From NCBI RefSeq assembly GCF_964199755.1, contig NC_133899.1:1488001-1552000 (forward strand): 64,000 nucleotides of DNA, in the 5' to 3' direction. The notes beneath the pieces were generated by a model. The model was given only the letters and a program-made list of their open reading frames with translations. It was not told the DNA's origin and ran no database searches. Source of the DNA: Larus michahellis (lineage: Eukaryota > Chordata > Aves > Charadriiformes > Laridae). A program made the translations under genes and the position numbers. Shown in pieces: positions 50,501 to 62,086 of this stretch; the stretch's first letter is position 1, and every line of letters starts with the position of its first letter.

Positions 50501-53500
50501 TATACCAGTCTGTCTGACTATGGTGCTTTGTTCACTTCAGCATTTATTTCTAATAACGTACATTCATTCTGGTATCTAGACTTTAAGAAGATGAACATGT
50601 TTGGAAATGTCAAAGGGGGGTGTGTGTGTGTGGCGGTGTGTAAGAGATGCTTTATAGGCTTGCTTTCAGTAAATTTTTGAATGCCAGTGGGGTTTTAGTT
50701 TAGATTTCTTGCAAGGGAAACAGTACAGGAACTTCCTTGGGTTGATGTCTCCTGTTTCATATCTCTTAATCTGCACGGGACTGTGTCTGGGTGTGGGTGA
50801 AGGTGGGTTTTATCTTGGGAAGAAGATGGCTGTTCTGCACAAGTCGCTTGCCTTGCTGGTCTGCCCTCTTACCTAAATCGTCGCTTTTCCCAGTTGTCTT
50901 TCAGGGAGTGGCTGCTGTTGGAGCTGGAAGTGTACCCTGAAAAGGATATTCTCTCTGCTTCAGAAAGGTAAGTGCAGAGGGGCTCTGTTGAAAAGGGAAT
51001 AGTTCCAGAGTCTTTCCCACCCAGAGTAGGAAAAAGCATTGAAGATCAGGAAGTTAACAACAAAAGTAAATAAACAAGCTGCTGTGGGACACCAATGCCT
51101 GTTGACTGCTACGGTTTGTCCAGAGTTCAAGCAGCGCTAGAATGAGCCGTGTGTTTTAACTTGAGGAAGTTCACCAAGATACCCTCTGGCCTGCACGTGC
51201 AGTCCTTCCAATTAACTTTTTCACAACACCTCCCTGTTTCCGGAAGCAAGAGATGGCTGATGTCAGGACACGCGCTATCTGGTGCATGGCTCTTCTTAAA
51301 TCTGCGCTTATGTGGGTGCTTTTGTCCATCACTCTGCTTCACTTGGTGTGTGAATTTCCTTTTATGTTAAGGGAAGGGAACCATTAAAATGCCATGATAG
51401 ACTCCCTGTCTTCTCACTTTCAACCTTGCAGACAGGATTTCCATTATTGGGCCATCTATCAACGGTATCTTCCAGCACCTTCTGCTTCTGGTGGCTGTGA
51501 CGGAGACCTGGAGAAGGCATGTGGCATTATTATCAATACCATTCTGGATTCCTCACAAAGGTATTCTGTATTGTGACTTGCATTTCTGCAGAAGCAATGG
51601 TTCTGCTAATGACCTCGCCAGCTAGGAGTTGTGAGGTTGTGCCTTGTGAGAAGCGATTCCCTTCTCGCAGGTCTGGCTGGCAGTGACAGCTGGGAGGTGG
51701 CTCTGCGTGACTCACCAGTCTTTGCATAAGAATCTTGCTTTAGGTGACAGAGGTCTGGGGTTGAAGTCACAGTCCCTAGTCTGTCTGTCTTTTTCAAGTT
51801 GAATTTGTATTCAGATTTGTTCGGCCAGACAAGCATCAGTGCCCCTAAGGGAGTGGCTGAAGCTGGAAAATAAGCAGGGAGGGTTAGAGCAGAGCTGCTG
51901 TCTCACCTACAGCTTATTTAAGGAACATTATTGTTAGAGCTTTATGTTCATCTGAAGGCATTTGACTTTATTTGAATTGCGTTACCCTCCTGGGCTAAGT
52001 GTTGGTTACCTGCTGTGTCTCTTCATTTCAGGCTGGACCTGGGTAGCCGTGGCCAGTCGAAGATGTCGGTCAATCCTGATATTCTCTGCAAGCTGCAGGT
52101 GATTTCAGATTCTGATGTGCGTCTGTATGTTCAATCCTTGAATTTGACCAGTCAAAGTATTTCCTGATGCATCGGTGTATGGAAGGCTGACATTTGGGTC
52201 TCAGGTGTGAGCAGTGGCATGGAGATTGGGAGAGATATCTTTCTTACTGATCTCTTTGTATTACTTCAGAAAAATGTAGAGGGTTTGAATGCAAACCAGT
52301 GTGTAGCCCTGACAAACACTGATTTCCCCTCCCTGGTCAGGAGATGGTACTGGAGCTGCGGTGTAGGCGAAAGCTGCTTTCTGGCTGCATGGATGCCCAG
52401 AGACATTTCCTATTTGAAATTCTCCAGGAAAGGCTGAAAGACAGAAGAGACGGCTCTGCTTTGGGTGAGCAGTTATGGAGGCAGCAGGAGCTGCTGCTGC
52501 ACAGAAGGTAAATGCAGATCTGGATGGCTGGGAATAATACCTCGAACAAAACTGCCGTTCAAAGCAATTACGGTGTGTACCTGCACAGTTGGCTCCCCTC
52601 TGATTCCACAGCAAGTGAAAATGACACTGTATGTCATGGTAACAATTGTGCAAGAGAGATTTATTCCCTGGTACCCACTGACTCAGCTGCATTTCAGTGT
52701 GCCATCTTGGGCTACGAGTTGCCCCTGTCAGTAGACTGGATTTCAGAGACTACACATCTTCATGGACTCCGTTTACAGCCAGCAACACTGGCTTAATGCT
52801 TAATGCCACCACTTGTGTTAACCATTGTTAAATTACTCCATTTGCTGCTGTAAACCTAGGTGTGCATTCCATTTTTGAGCCACTGATAGCGTCTTTGAAA
52901 GTGGTGTGTGTATCTCATTGAAATGCAGGTTCTTTTCTGGGCAACTGGAAAAATTTGGTGCGGTTTCAACATGTTTGAGATCTCTTGCGTTTGACATACT
53001 CTCAAACTCTCTTGAACATTAAAGACACGTGCCCTGAGAGTGTGGAGTGTGATTCTCTTCCTGACGGTAACCTCAGTTTTGTTTTTATTCTTCCCTGCCG
53101 AAGGATTCTGGTAGGGCTCCCTGCATCCGCTCTGGTCATGACACGTCGAAAAGGAAAGAAAACAATGTTGGACTGTGAAGACTTCTTTTGTTTTGTAAAC
53201 TCGGAGCTGGTATGTGTCATCAGCCAAATGACAATTTCTTGTTGGTAAATGCTCTAGTTAAAGACCTTAAACTTGGATTTAGGGCAGGAGTTAAAATGCG
53301 GCCAAACTTGAGACAAACTTAGCTTATATCAGAGCATAGGGAGGTTCAACTTATGCTTGAGACTTTCCAGTCCCTAGCTCTGCAGAGGTCCCCTCAGCAC
53401 TGTCTGCTGTAGGGTGACTTTTGGGTTCATTCATTTGGAATTGTGGTGGCATTTTACGCTACTGAGACGGAATCCTTGGGAAATAGTGTAGGCAAAACTG

Positions 53501-56500
53501 GGGTGGAGCCGGCCAGCACGTCAGTGGCTGGAGCTGGGTGCATGCAGTCCAGGGGTAAAATCACCGTGGGGTGATCAGAGTAGCCTGGGTAGTGGCTTGG
53601 CTGGTTCTTGTGCAGTAGGAGTGTTCTTTCCAGTTGTGGTGTTGATGACGTTTATGTCTCTGGTGCACACGCATGTGCAGCAGCCTTGGGGATGTTCTCT
53701 CTAGTGTGGATACATCCTTCCGTGCCACCTTCTCTTCATTTGTTGACAGTGGGTTAGAGGAAAAACCTGCAATGTTCCTGTGGAGGCCTAGGAGTAGGGG
53801 ACTGAGCGTGAGCTCTTCTCCAATTTCTCTGTCATATCAGGGTGTTAAACTGATTTGGTATGTGTGGAGTGAGATTCTGCTCATCCTCATGTGTTATGTG
53901 TGTTAGAGAAACATTCAGAAACATCCCTGCAGCTTCCTGGGGGCAGATCATTTAACTTGCAGGTCCCCCAGAGCACTGTTTTGTGCTCTGAGGATAGTTA
54001 TTGTTTCTACTTATTCATCCTGACTGATGGCCTTTTCAAGCCCTTCTGCACTGTCATATTAGGCACAGCCAGAAACCTCCGTTCATTCCAGGACTGTTAA
54101 TCAAACTGCCTCTGCCGTCCACAACACGTGGTACGCAGGGCTGTCTGATTTGCTTTCTAGTGCTGGGACTGTAAAGCACTACCTAGGCAGCCGTGTTGCT
54201 TTATATAAAAAATGAAGTTTCTGCATTCTGAACCAATACTCAGGATCTCGCAGGATGATTTTGTGCTGAGTCCTGTTGTGCCAGACACCTAAAATGTTCA
54301 AAGAAAATCATAACTCAAAAGGGAAGGAATGACTTTTTTTTTTCTCTCCGTGTCTTCCCATAGAAGAATGTCTGTTCCAGAGGGTACGCGCTCTCCTACG
54401 ACATCACCGTGCACTTCTTCAGGGTAACTGCTGCTTTTGTCATTCTGCTCTTCTGTCCGTGCTAGCTGGAGTAGATGTTTCTTTACCAGGATACCTGACT
54501 ATCTGCTGCTCTTATCAATGAGATGTGCCACTCGTACTCTTGTTTTGAGAACTGTTGGTGTAAATTCCAAAAAGAGCAGGAAAGTGAAGTACCAGGAGGA
54601 AGCAGTGGTAGAGGCTAATTTTAATACAATGCAGCAAAGCTGGTGGGGGAAGGAGAAGCTGTTGGGCACATGTTTCTTTTCCTGGGCCATGCTGACCCCT
54701 ACAGTTATCTTTGATTAGTTTACACATGACTTGGTGAGGTATTTCAAAGCAGCAAAGACATATGTGTGTTGTCATCTTGTGATTTATCCTCTTCCAGGGC
54801 CTGCTTAATGCCAGCTTGGACTGTGAGGAATCAGCAGAAGGGGTCAATGGTGTTCTAACAGCATGTCAAACCAAATGTCCCATTGTGCTTTTCTCCGCAG
54901 TGGTAACTGTTCATATTTTGTCTTAAGAGTGCTAGATGAAAATTCAGTATCGGTTCAGAGCGTTTGTTTTAAACTTCATTTAATGTAAACTGTGAAGTGT
55001 GAGGGTAGTAATTCTTAATGCCTTTGGAAAATTGCAGAGTGTTTTAGTACCCTTGATATTGCTGCGTGCCCAGAGCTGGGCATGCTGCCTTCTTTTTGGA
55101 GTGTCACTATAGAAGCAGAACAAAGACTGTTTGAGAGCGAGAAGCTGGGAGGCCGGTCTTGGTTTCAGATGCATTGGGGGCGGGACGGGGACACTGGGTG
55201 TTACATGCCAAGCAACAAAAAGTCCATAAAGCACACAGGTTTTTCTCTTGTGCGTAACTCTTCATGCACTGTTTTACATGGGGATGCATGTATTCGTTGT
55301 GTGTGATAAGCATGTGCATCACCTTTGAGTTTTGAGCTCCTTTGTAGAGCGCGCAGAGCGGAGGTCCTGCTAGAGAGGTTTCAGGGCACTGTGGTGTATG
55401 AACACGGTCACAAATGACCCTCTTTGCATTTCCAGGATGTGGAAATTCTTGTGTTTATTATGTGTGTATGTACAGCTTGGACTTTTTCATTAAGGGGGCG
55501 TGGGGGGGAACCCTTTCTCTGAGTACCTGGCTGAGACAGCATGCATACCTGCCTGCAGACAACTACTGAGTACGCCACCACTAACGCTGCTGATTTCCGT
55601 CTGTCTTCCCAGCTTTGGTGGCCGAGGCTGGAGCCGGTAGTTTGTTCTCAGTGGAAGAGACTCTTTGGGTCTCCACTTGCAGAAGAACTGGAAAGACTGA
55701 GGGAATGGCAGTCCTCAGCTACCAGGTGTGTGTGAGGAACCCAGCGTGGATCTGCAGGCAGGATAACCTGCTCTTTGAGGGATCAGCGCCCAGGAGGCCT
55801 CTTCCGTGAGGCAGGCTGGGTTTCAGCAGGCAGTATGAAATGCTAATGTGGACTGAGGCTTGTAGGACAGCTATATACAGATTCCTTTGTAGAGTATAAA
55901 CTCAAAATGGGTCACTATAATTATTTTGTCTGGCCTTCTGTGTAATATGGGTCAGAGTGTTTCACCATAAGGAAAAGAGAATCTTTTTAGAGGAGACTGG
56001 AAGGCAGTCCTTGTTCGACAAACACTGGAAATAGCCTTTAGCACGGTGTTGAGTCATTCACTCAAGTTGCCGCACCCTTTGCTCCCTGGATTTAGTGAAT
56101 CTCTGGTCTCCTGAAGCTACTGACTGCTTCCCTGATGTATGCTTCCTTCTTTACCTGTCATTACGCTGTCTCGTTCAGCGTCCTGCAACTTTTCTCCAAA
56201 AACTGGGTGTTTAGTATAAGAATCTCCTTGCAGGTAATAATCACATGCTTCTGCAGTAGAGTATGCAGTTAACTACCTGTCCAACCTCTGATAAAGGATA
56301 TTTGGGAATGCTGCTGTCTGTTTCTAGACTATTTTTTTTAAAAACTGTGTCCGTGTAGCATCCAACTGCAAGGAAAAAAAATAATGGAGAGAATAATTTT
56401 TTTTTTTCTGGTCCTGGTCATAAACTTACACTCTTTGCCCAAGCCCCTGATTTCCTCCTCATTCGCTGCTGTGAATTTTTTTCCTCTTTTTTCCTCCAAA

Positions 56501-59500
56501 ACCATGACATGCTGGTTTTATTTTCTAGCTTCCTTTCTTCAGGAGTGGTTTTCCCTCTCTCTGGCCCTCCTTGGATTTTGGCTGCCTTCCTCCATTGTAC
56601 TGTTCAACAGCAGTCACCACGCGGACGAGAGACAAATGCACTGAAGAGGCTGGGGACTGACAAAGAGCAGGCAAGACGATGCATTTTAAATGTCTGCTGT
56701 TCCCTACGCTTGAAAACTAGAAGCAGAGTGTCTTTAACCGAGAAAGAGTTGTCCTGAGATACAGCTGTATCCCTGGTAAACCCTGTTGTGAAATCTTGCT
56801 GGTGCCTAGTTGATAAAATGTAGCTGTAAATTACCAGTTGCTAAATACTTATCCTAGAGGCAAAGTTGTTCCAAACTTAAACTTTTAACTCAGATAATGG
56901 CTCCTCTGTGAAGTCAGGGAGGATTATTAAACAGCTGCTTTAAAAACTGAAGCTGGAGAGAGTGCCGCAGAGGTCGAGAGCTTAATCCATGGCACACCAG
57001 GACGACCTCTCCCTCTGACAAAGGAGCCGTCCTTGTGGATCGTAGCTCAGGCAGCTTGTCTGGGGAGTTAAGGAGATGCAGAAAGTTTGTGAAACAGGCA
57101 GGAGTGCAGGCATTTTAAGCGCTCTGGGAAGACGTGCTGGGAATCCCAGGAACAGACCTCCTGAGGGTTTTACCAAGTCTGTTCCAGGAAATGCCTCCGC
57201 CATTTCACCACGCTCAGTGTCCTCCATGCACGGGAATTCTCTGAAGTGCTGAGGAGGAAGCCGGGCAACTGCCTGGCAGTTCTGTCTGTTGATCTTCCAG
57301 GGGATAGCCGGGACCAGAGCTCAGTATGGGCAGTGTCCCTGTACCGAGACATTCACAGGTAAATAGTGTTGAAGCGGAACCTGTGCCTTACTATTTACTC
57401 TTAAGTTTTATTGCTCCGGGCAACAGTTACGGTAGCAGCTCCTCTTGTTATGGGATTGATTCCTCCACTGTTTATACTGGTCTAGAGCCAAAAGCTGCTC
57501 GTCAGAAACTGGAGCCACTGAGTTGATATGAGCATTTAGTACATGTGGAATAACAGTGGCTTTCGCTTCAAAAATCTGCCTTGAGATAGGAGGAGGATGC
57601 CAGGAAGGGATGTGGTAGTGATCCAGAAAAGCGATAACCAGCGTATGTCAGGGCAGGATCACGATGCACTTGCTGAGATGGGAGGCTGCAGAGCATCTGC
57701 TGGTGGCATGCCGGCTGTGGACCAACATTAGCTCTCCTCCAGGTTTACATCTGTGGTAGCTCGCTCAGTTTTCCCTGCATTTGGGAGAAGTTGTCATCTG
57801 ATGTCTGACTTGCTGCCTGCAGCAAGCCTTGCTTTGAGAACAGTGAATTTAGCATGGAGATTACCCTTAGAAGCAATGAACAATGTCAGGCTGTGCTCTG
57901 TCGTCTTCAAACACACTGCCTTCACCTGGAAGGAACAGCAGTACTTGTAGTTCATCCAGGTCCATCCTGGGAACATACTCGGTGAAATGTTATTTCCTGA
58001 TTGGAAAGTGCAAGTTCTGAGTCACCACCGCAGATATAAGTAACAAGCAGTCTCTCTTCCTTGCAGCTTCTTGTTTCTCTGCTGTTCTTCTCACTCATGG
58101 ATCTCATCTCAGCAAAAATAGCACCAAAGGTAAATTCAGCCCCGAGGGAATTCTCATGACACTAAATGTGTCTGATCTGCTTGGTTTGCTGCCTAAAAAT
58201 GCTTTGTACTGGTACTGTGAAGGCTGGTAGCTTGTTCTGCCAGAAGGAAGGGATCAGCAACGTCCCAGACAGAGCCCGCTGAAAGCCCTTCTGTTCCTAT
58301 CAGATTAAACCTGTATTTTCCTCCAACTGACGTTATCTCCCCTTTCACTACGGCAGCTTTTATTTCTCTTCCTGAATGACTTAACTATTTTCGGTTCCCT
58401 GTTCAGACTTTATACCTCCCAGGTAGTACAGGAACCTCACATCTCTTGGCTTTTGGGTAGCATTTCATATTTGTTAAATGATGTTTTTCCCCAGGCTGGA
58501 AACGTTCATGTTCATTCACAGGAGAAGAGGTCCCCGACATGGGGGAACATTGGTTTCCAAATGATTTAACGCTATTAAATGAAGGATCAAAGATGACAAG
58601 TTTTTTCCAGCCACTGTCTGCCCTAAGCAGCCTCCCGTCTGTGAATGCTTGTTTCTGTCCCTTCGCTGACTTCTCAGCTTTGAAGTGCAGCCGTTTGTGT
58701 AGTCACCAAACAGATTGGATCGGGGGAGCAAATTCAAGTTCAAAATAATCATTTGGTCTCGTAGTCTGCCTTTGGGAGAGCACAGAGGAAGAGTCATTCA
58801 GGAAAGAAACATCTTGAGCAAACAGATCTGGGAGGTTATTCCACGTAAAATGACTAATGCAAAAAAAAAAAAAACAACCCCACAACCCAAACCAATCCCA
58901 AGACTTGCTGTCACTGGAAAGGTTAGAGGGGAAAAAACCTGCTCTGGGGAGCTTCGGTGCAGGACGCGCAGTGGCTCTGTGCCGAGCTTCCCCCTCTCCC
59001 ACAAACCGCTCTCAACTGAGCCCCGTCATGGCCTGGTTTGGTGATGAAGGCACCGCATTACTCCTGTGCCTGATGGCCCAGGGGGAATCCAGGCTGCCCG
59101 GCGAGGGGAAAGACTTGGGCTAAAGGTCCTTTAACAGGGCACTTCATGTACGCAGTCTCTCATGGGAGGGTTCCTTTCTGCTTTGATGCAAATAAAGCCT
59201 AAGACCTGTTCTTTCTGACACCCAGGAAGGAGTGGATTTTCAGACATCTCTGGGATGGTGTCTGGAGATCTTGCAATGCCTGGAAGACAGGAGCATGTCC
59301 TGGCCACTTCTCTTCCATTCGGCAGAGAAAGGTGAGCAAGTCCTGCCTCCAAGGGGTGGAAAGGCGAGGTTCAGTGCTGGACGGGCCTGCCCCATCTCTC
59401 TGATTAATGAGTGTGCCTGTAAGAAGGAACTGACGGCCCTTTGTAAGCAGCACAAAAACCGCTTGCTTGAGTAACTGCTGAGAACATCCTGCTTCTAGCC

Positions 59501-61487
59501 CGTGGTATGGTGACCCAGCTGATGATCAGGAACAACTGAAACTCAGTACTGTTCCCTCTGATAGAGGAAGCCTCAGAGGGGACAGTGTTCTTCTCTCGGG
59601 GGTCCTCACACCCAAGCACTAATGTTTATTGTGGGCTGGAAGGAAACTGTGCAGGCCCTGTGCTGCTGTAGAAGTATGCAAGGTGGCCTGATGACCCCTG
59701 AAGATGCTTAGTGCTTCTCTCTGGCTATTGCAGACTCTAGAAAATACTGCGTCCTGCGCAGCGCAGCCTCGGACCGTCACATCCGGCTCTTGCCTCTTGC
59801 GTTCTACAGGTAACGTCCTGCAGGGCTCGGAAGGGATGTTTTCATGAGGGGGCTGTGGCGGATGATTTGCACGTACAGCAGCTGGTGCGGGGGTAATTAC
59901 TGCTGGCCTGTAGGTGAGCTGAGCCCTTCCTCAGCTGTGCAGGAGAGAATACGTGATCACGGCAGGGTTGCTATTTAAGGAGTCCTGTATCTTTTGCTAG
60001 AAGTTTCCCTTCAGCTCTGTGCTCCAAACAGGAGTGTCCCTGGCTGCCCTCCTGCAGTGGGGTGGCCCTGCACACAATGGGACTTGTAAAATGGACAGTG
60101 GCAAGAGCACCAGCTGTGTTTGTGTTGTGTCTTTACTGTGTGAGTCTACCGTGCAACCAGTGCTACCCAGACATGGTGTGTCACTTCCTCTAGCCTCACC
60201 CCTTGCTTTCACCACGAGCTGCTCACCAGAGAGCAGACCTTCCTCTACGTGGCGCTTGATTTGTACATCCAGCTGCTTCGGCTCTTTGTGGAAGGGAGAG
60301 ACCTGCCGCGGTCTGATCAAGCGGTGCAAAGCCCAGACCCCGGAGAGCACGTGAGTGAAGCTCAGTCTTTTTTTTTTCCCTCTTGTAACTGTGAATCCTA
60401 TTCTTTATCCCTTCCCCTGCCACTTGCAGTAGCCCTCTTGTTCACACCTTGCTCTACAAAGCAGAGGTAGCGTGTGGGGCCACCATCGCAGGCGGTCAGC
60501 TTGCTCACACCTTGGGGCTGAGAAGCTGCCAGCGCTGCTTCCAGTGCTGCCAATGCTTGTTCTTGGGGGAAATATCCAGCACAGCTGTCCTGCTGCTACC
60601 TGACACCCAACGTGCCTTGATGCTCTTGTACAGAACCTCAGGGCGAATGCGGTCAGTGACCAAGTGGTGTGTGTAACCCGTGAATGGCCCCTAGATGTGG
60701 TGTAGTGGTTCCTGTTTCACTTTTGGAGGCAGGGTCTGAGAGCTAAAAGTGACATTGCGCTTGCCATTGTGTCTCTCCTCCGTGTTCTCCAGGGGGATCC
60801 CTTGGAGGTGATCTCCACGGCCCGGCGGTTCCTGCTTGGTGCGATCCCACGATGCCCTGCTCAAAGCTTTGGAAACATACGGCCGGTGAGTTGAGACTTT
60901 CCTCTTCCCTGGCTATGTGAGGGCTGGGAACGCTGCTTCTGCCCGTGTAGCCTTTCCTGGGCGCTGATCCTGTCCTGGTGCTGCCTGCTTAACCCCTGAC
61001 GCACACCGCATTTCGCTAAGACATTTGGTAGCGGCGGAGGACACCTGCTGCTCAATCAGTGCTATAGCCACATCCTCCCTCTCCCGCGCCGCAGTCTCTG
61101 TCTTTCTCAGCAACATTAAACACTGCCCTCACGCAGTCTCGCTCCCACTGCTTGCTTAATGCTTGGTCTTGGGGGAAATATCCAGCCCAGCTAACTGGCA
61201 GGTGTTGGAAGCTTCCCACAAGCGTTGTGTTGTCAGCCAGGAGACTGTTATTTCTGTGTGAGTCGGCAACAGCTTCCCTCTACCTCTACTTTGCTGAGAA
61301 GCAGCAAAATGATGCTGTAACTCGCTTTGCGGCAGCACGAGCAGGTCTAATACTAGCTGTTTGTCCACCCTCTCCTCAGCTACTGGCCACGTGTGAAGAA
61401 CTTGACCCAGAGCTGGGAGCCACCCTCCTGCACTTCTCAAGGCCTGACGCGGCCATGGAGCTGGACGAGGAGCTGCTCCTGTTCTGA
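24506..61487 (+). CDS. FANCA: FANCA, Fanconi anaemia group A protein (complete, 43 coding exons)
   Basis: FANCA is a scaffold subunit of the nuclear Fanconi core complex, the ubiquitin ligase for FANCD2-FANCI in DNA interstrand crosslink repair. I could place 43 coding exons, the same number as the human gene, summing to about 4302 nt (1433 residues; human 1455). Coordinates are in the four exon-block entries. The start (ATG 24506-24508) has a strong GCCGCCATGG context. A basic cluster (GRARKRKS, residues about 15-22) fits the N-terminal nuclear localisation signal. Conserved landmarks include [69 protein letters not shown] and IRLLPLAFY. The protein ends [10 protein letters not shown] and the stop is at 61485-61487. 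Phase is consistent across all junctions; two introns (7 and 37) appear to use GC donors. It lies head-to-head with SPIRE2 and tail-to-tail with ZNF276, as in human. Confidence 0.97.
25930..26060 (+). mobile_element. possible MIR-like SINE remnant in FANCA intron 2
   Basis: The order of short matches (GGGTGACTAGGGACAAGTAA, then a pyrimidine-rich CTTTGCTCTGCATAAATTG, then TAACTGTACTTAGG and TTGTAAAGTGCCCTGAAA) follows the core of the ancient tRNA-derived MIR SINE. The similarity is weak and spread out, so this is tentative. Confidence 0.4.
32093..32110. repeat. poly-T tract in FANCA intron 8
   Basis: A run of about 18-20 T between FANCA exons 8 and 9. Similar runs occur at about 45488-45509 (intron 22) and a poly-A run at 58860-58874 (intron 38). 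These are simple repeats with no further meaning that I can see. Confidence 0.8.
36532..43141 (+). CDS. FANCA: FANCA coding exons 12-21
   Basis: Exon coordinates: 12, 36532-36608; 13, 37063-37204; 14, 37769-37902; 15, 38886-38996; 16, 39472-39567; 17, 39665-39724; 18, about 41187-41275; 19, 41680-41740; 20, 41842-41891; 21, 43065-43141. Exon 18 has several in-frame AG acceptors at 41186, 41192 and 41198. The first gives [12 protein letters not shown] and the same spacing as human, so I chose it. Exon 19 gives IFRRPYY and FLPALL. Exon 21 gives [12 protein letters not shown]. The longest intron here is 17 (39725-41186), with no coding signal. Confidence 0.9.
39070..39171. repeat. 54-bp imperfect tandem duplication in FANCA intron 15
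   Basis: TTTGACTAGGTTCAG followed by a T/A-rich tail and ATTGCATT occurs at 39070 and again at 39124. The tails have diverged, so the duplication is not recent. Confidence 0.8.
42005..42056. repeat. short 15-bp triplication in FANCA intron 20
   Basis: GGCAGGGCTTCCT, GGCCGGGCTTCCT and GGCCAGGCTTCT follow one another. A small local duplication in an otherwise unremarkable intron of about 1.2 kb. Confidence 0.7.
44970..51560 (+). CDS. FANCA: FANCA coding exons 22-30
   Basis: Exon coordinates: 22, 44970-45074; 23, 45645-45787; 24, 46262-46332; 25, 47754-47853; 26, 48651-48850; 27, about 49314-49410; 28, about 49654-49830; 29, 50894-50967; 30, 51432-51560. Landmarks: [15 protein letters not shown] (23), [17 protein letters not shown] (24), [11 protein letters not shown] (25), [13 protein letters not shown] (26), [13 protein letters not shown] (27) and [14 protein letters not shown] (30). 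The 5' ends of exons 27 and 28 may be off by one base, because codon count and coordinates differ by one there. Exon 26 is the largest coding exon (200 nt). Confidence 0.9.
52032..61487 (+). CDS. FANCA: FANCA coding exons 31-43
   Basis: Exon coordinates: 31, 52032-52098; 32, 52341-52507; 33, 53104-53209; 34, 54364-54423; 35, 54798-54902; 36, 55613-55725; 37, 56529-56670; 38, 58067-58129; 39, 59226-59331; 40, 59734-59809; 41, 60194-60350; 42, 60793-60885; 43, 61380-61487 including the TGA. Exon 37 ends GAGCAG before GCAAGA, a second GC donor. Joining it to exon 38 gives [10 protein letters not shown] then [11 protein letters not shown], which keeps the human spacing. Exon 41 gives [20 protein letters not shown] and exon 42 [17 protein letters not shown]. 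The phase returns to zero at exon 43. Confidence 0.9.
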
Positions 61488-61605
61488 GCGACAGGCACGG
61501 CCCTGGGCAGGCACCGGCACGGGAAGCTGAGCAGAACGTCTTGACTACAGATAAGGTGTTACCTTTCTCACCAGTGCTGTTTCTTTCAAATTACTTTGTA
61601 AATAA

Positions 61606-61611
61606 TTTATT
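61606..61611 (-). terminator. ZNF276: putative ZNF276 polyadenylation signal
   Basis: TTTATT on the plus strand is AATAAA on the ZNF276 strand. It is the only canonical signal I see between the ZNF276 and FANCA stop codons on that strand, and it lies inside the FANCA 3' UTR. Confidence 0.6.
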
Positions 61612-61639
61612 ACAAGCATAACCATGAAGCTCTTGTTAC

Positions 61640-61645
61640 AATAAA
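61640..61645 (+). terminator. FANCA: FANCA polyadenylation signal
   Basis: AATAAA lies about 150 bases after the FANCA stop codon, so cleavage is expected near 61660. This implies a short 3' UTR of about 170 bases. Confidence 0.75.
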
Positions 61646-62086
61646 AAGTAGGTTACAAATTTCAGTTTAGACTTGCTTTGGGAATCATAACTTTTTTTTT
61701 TTTCTAAACAAAATGTCTGCTTAAAATTGTTCCACTGTCCTGTGTACCCTTGCAGCCACCTGAGGGCACTTCTGTACAGGCAGCAGCTTCTGCGGGCGGG
61801 GAACAGTTGTGGTCAACTCTTGTTTCTACAGCTGTGTGCATGGGGAGAAGGGGGACCACGAAGGGGCGCTGCCGAACATCCATTCCCCTGGGATTAGACA
61901 GACTCTTAGTACAACACTGCTGAATCAGACGTGAGCATGGAGAATCACAGCATGATAACAAGCTTTTTCTGAGCAAGCTGAAGCTAATTCCACTGAGTTC
62001 TTTGGGAGACTAAACTGTAGGTTAAAAATCTCCACTCTGCCATATGGTTTCTACAGGGCCAGACTGGGAAAACTTCCCTGTCCCCC

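Larger units (their letters stand above)
61590..62086 (-). other. ZNF276: ZNF276 3' UTR
   Basis: About 500 bases between the ZNF276 stop and a minus-strand AATAAA at 61606-61611 (plus strand TTTATT). If that signal is used, this UTR runs past the FANCA polyadenylation site, so the two convergent transcripts overlap by roughly 70 bases. Confidence 0.6.
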
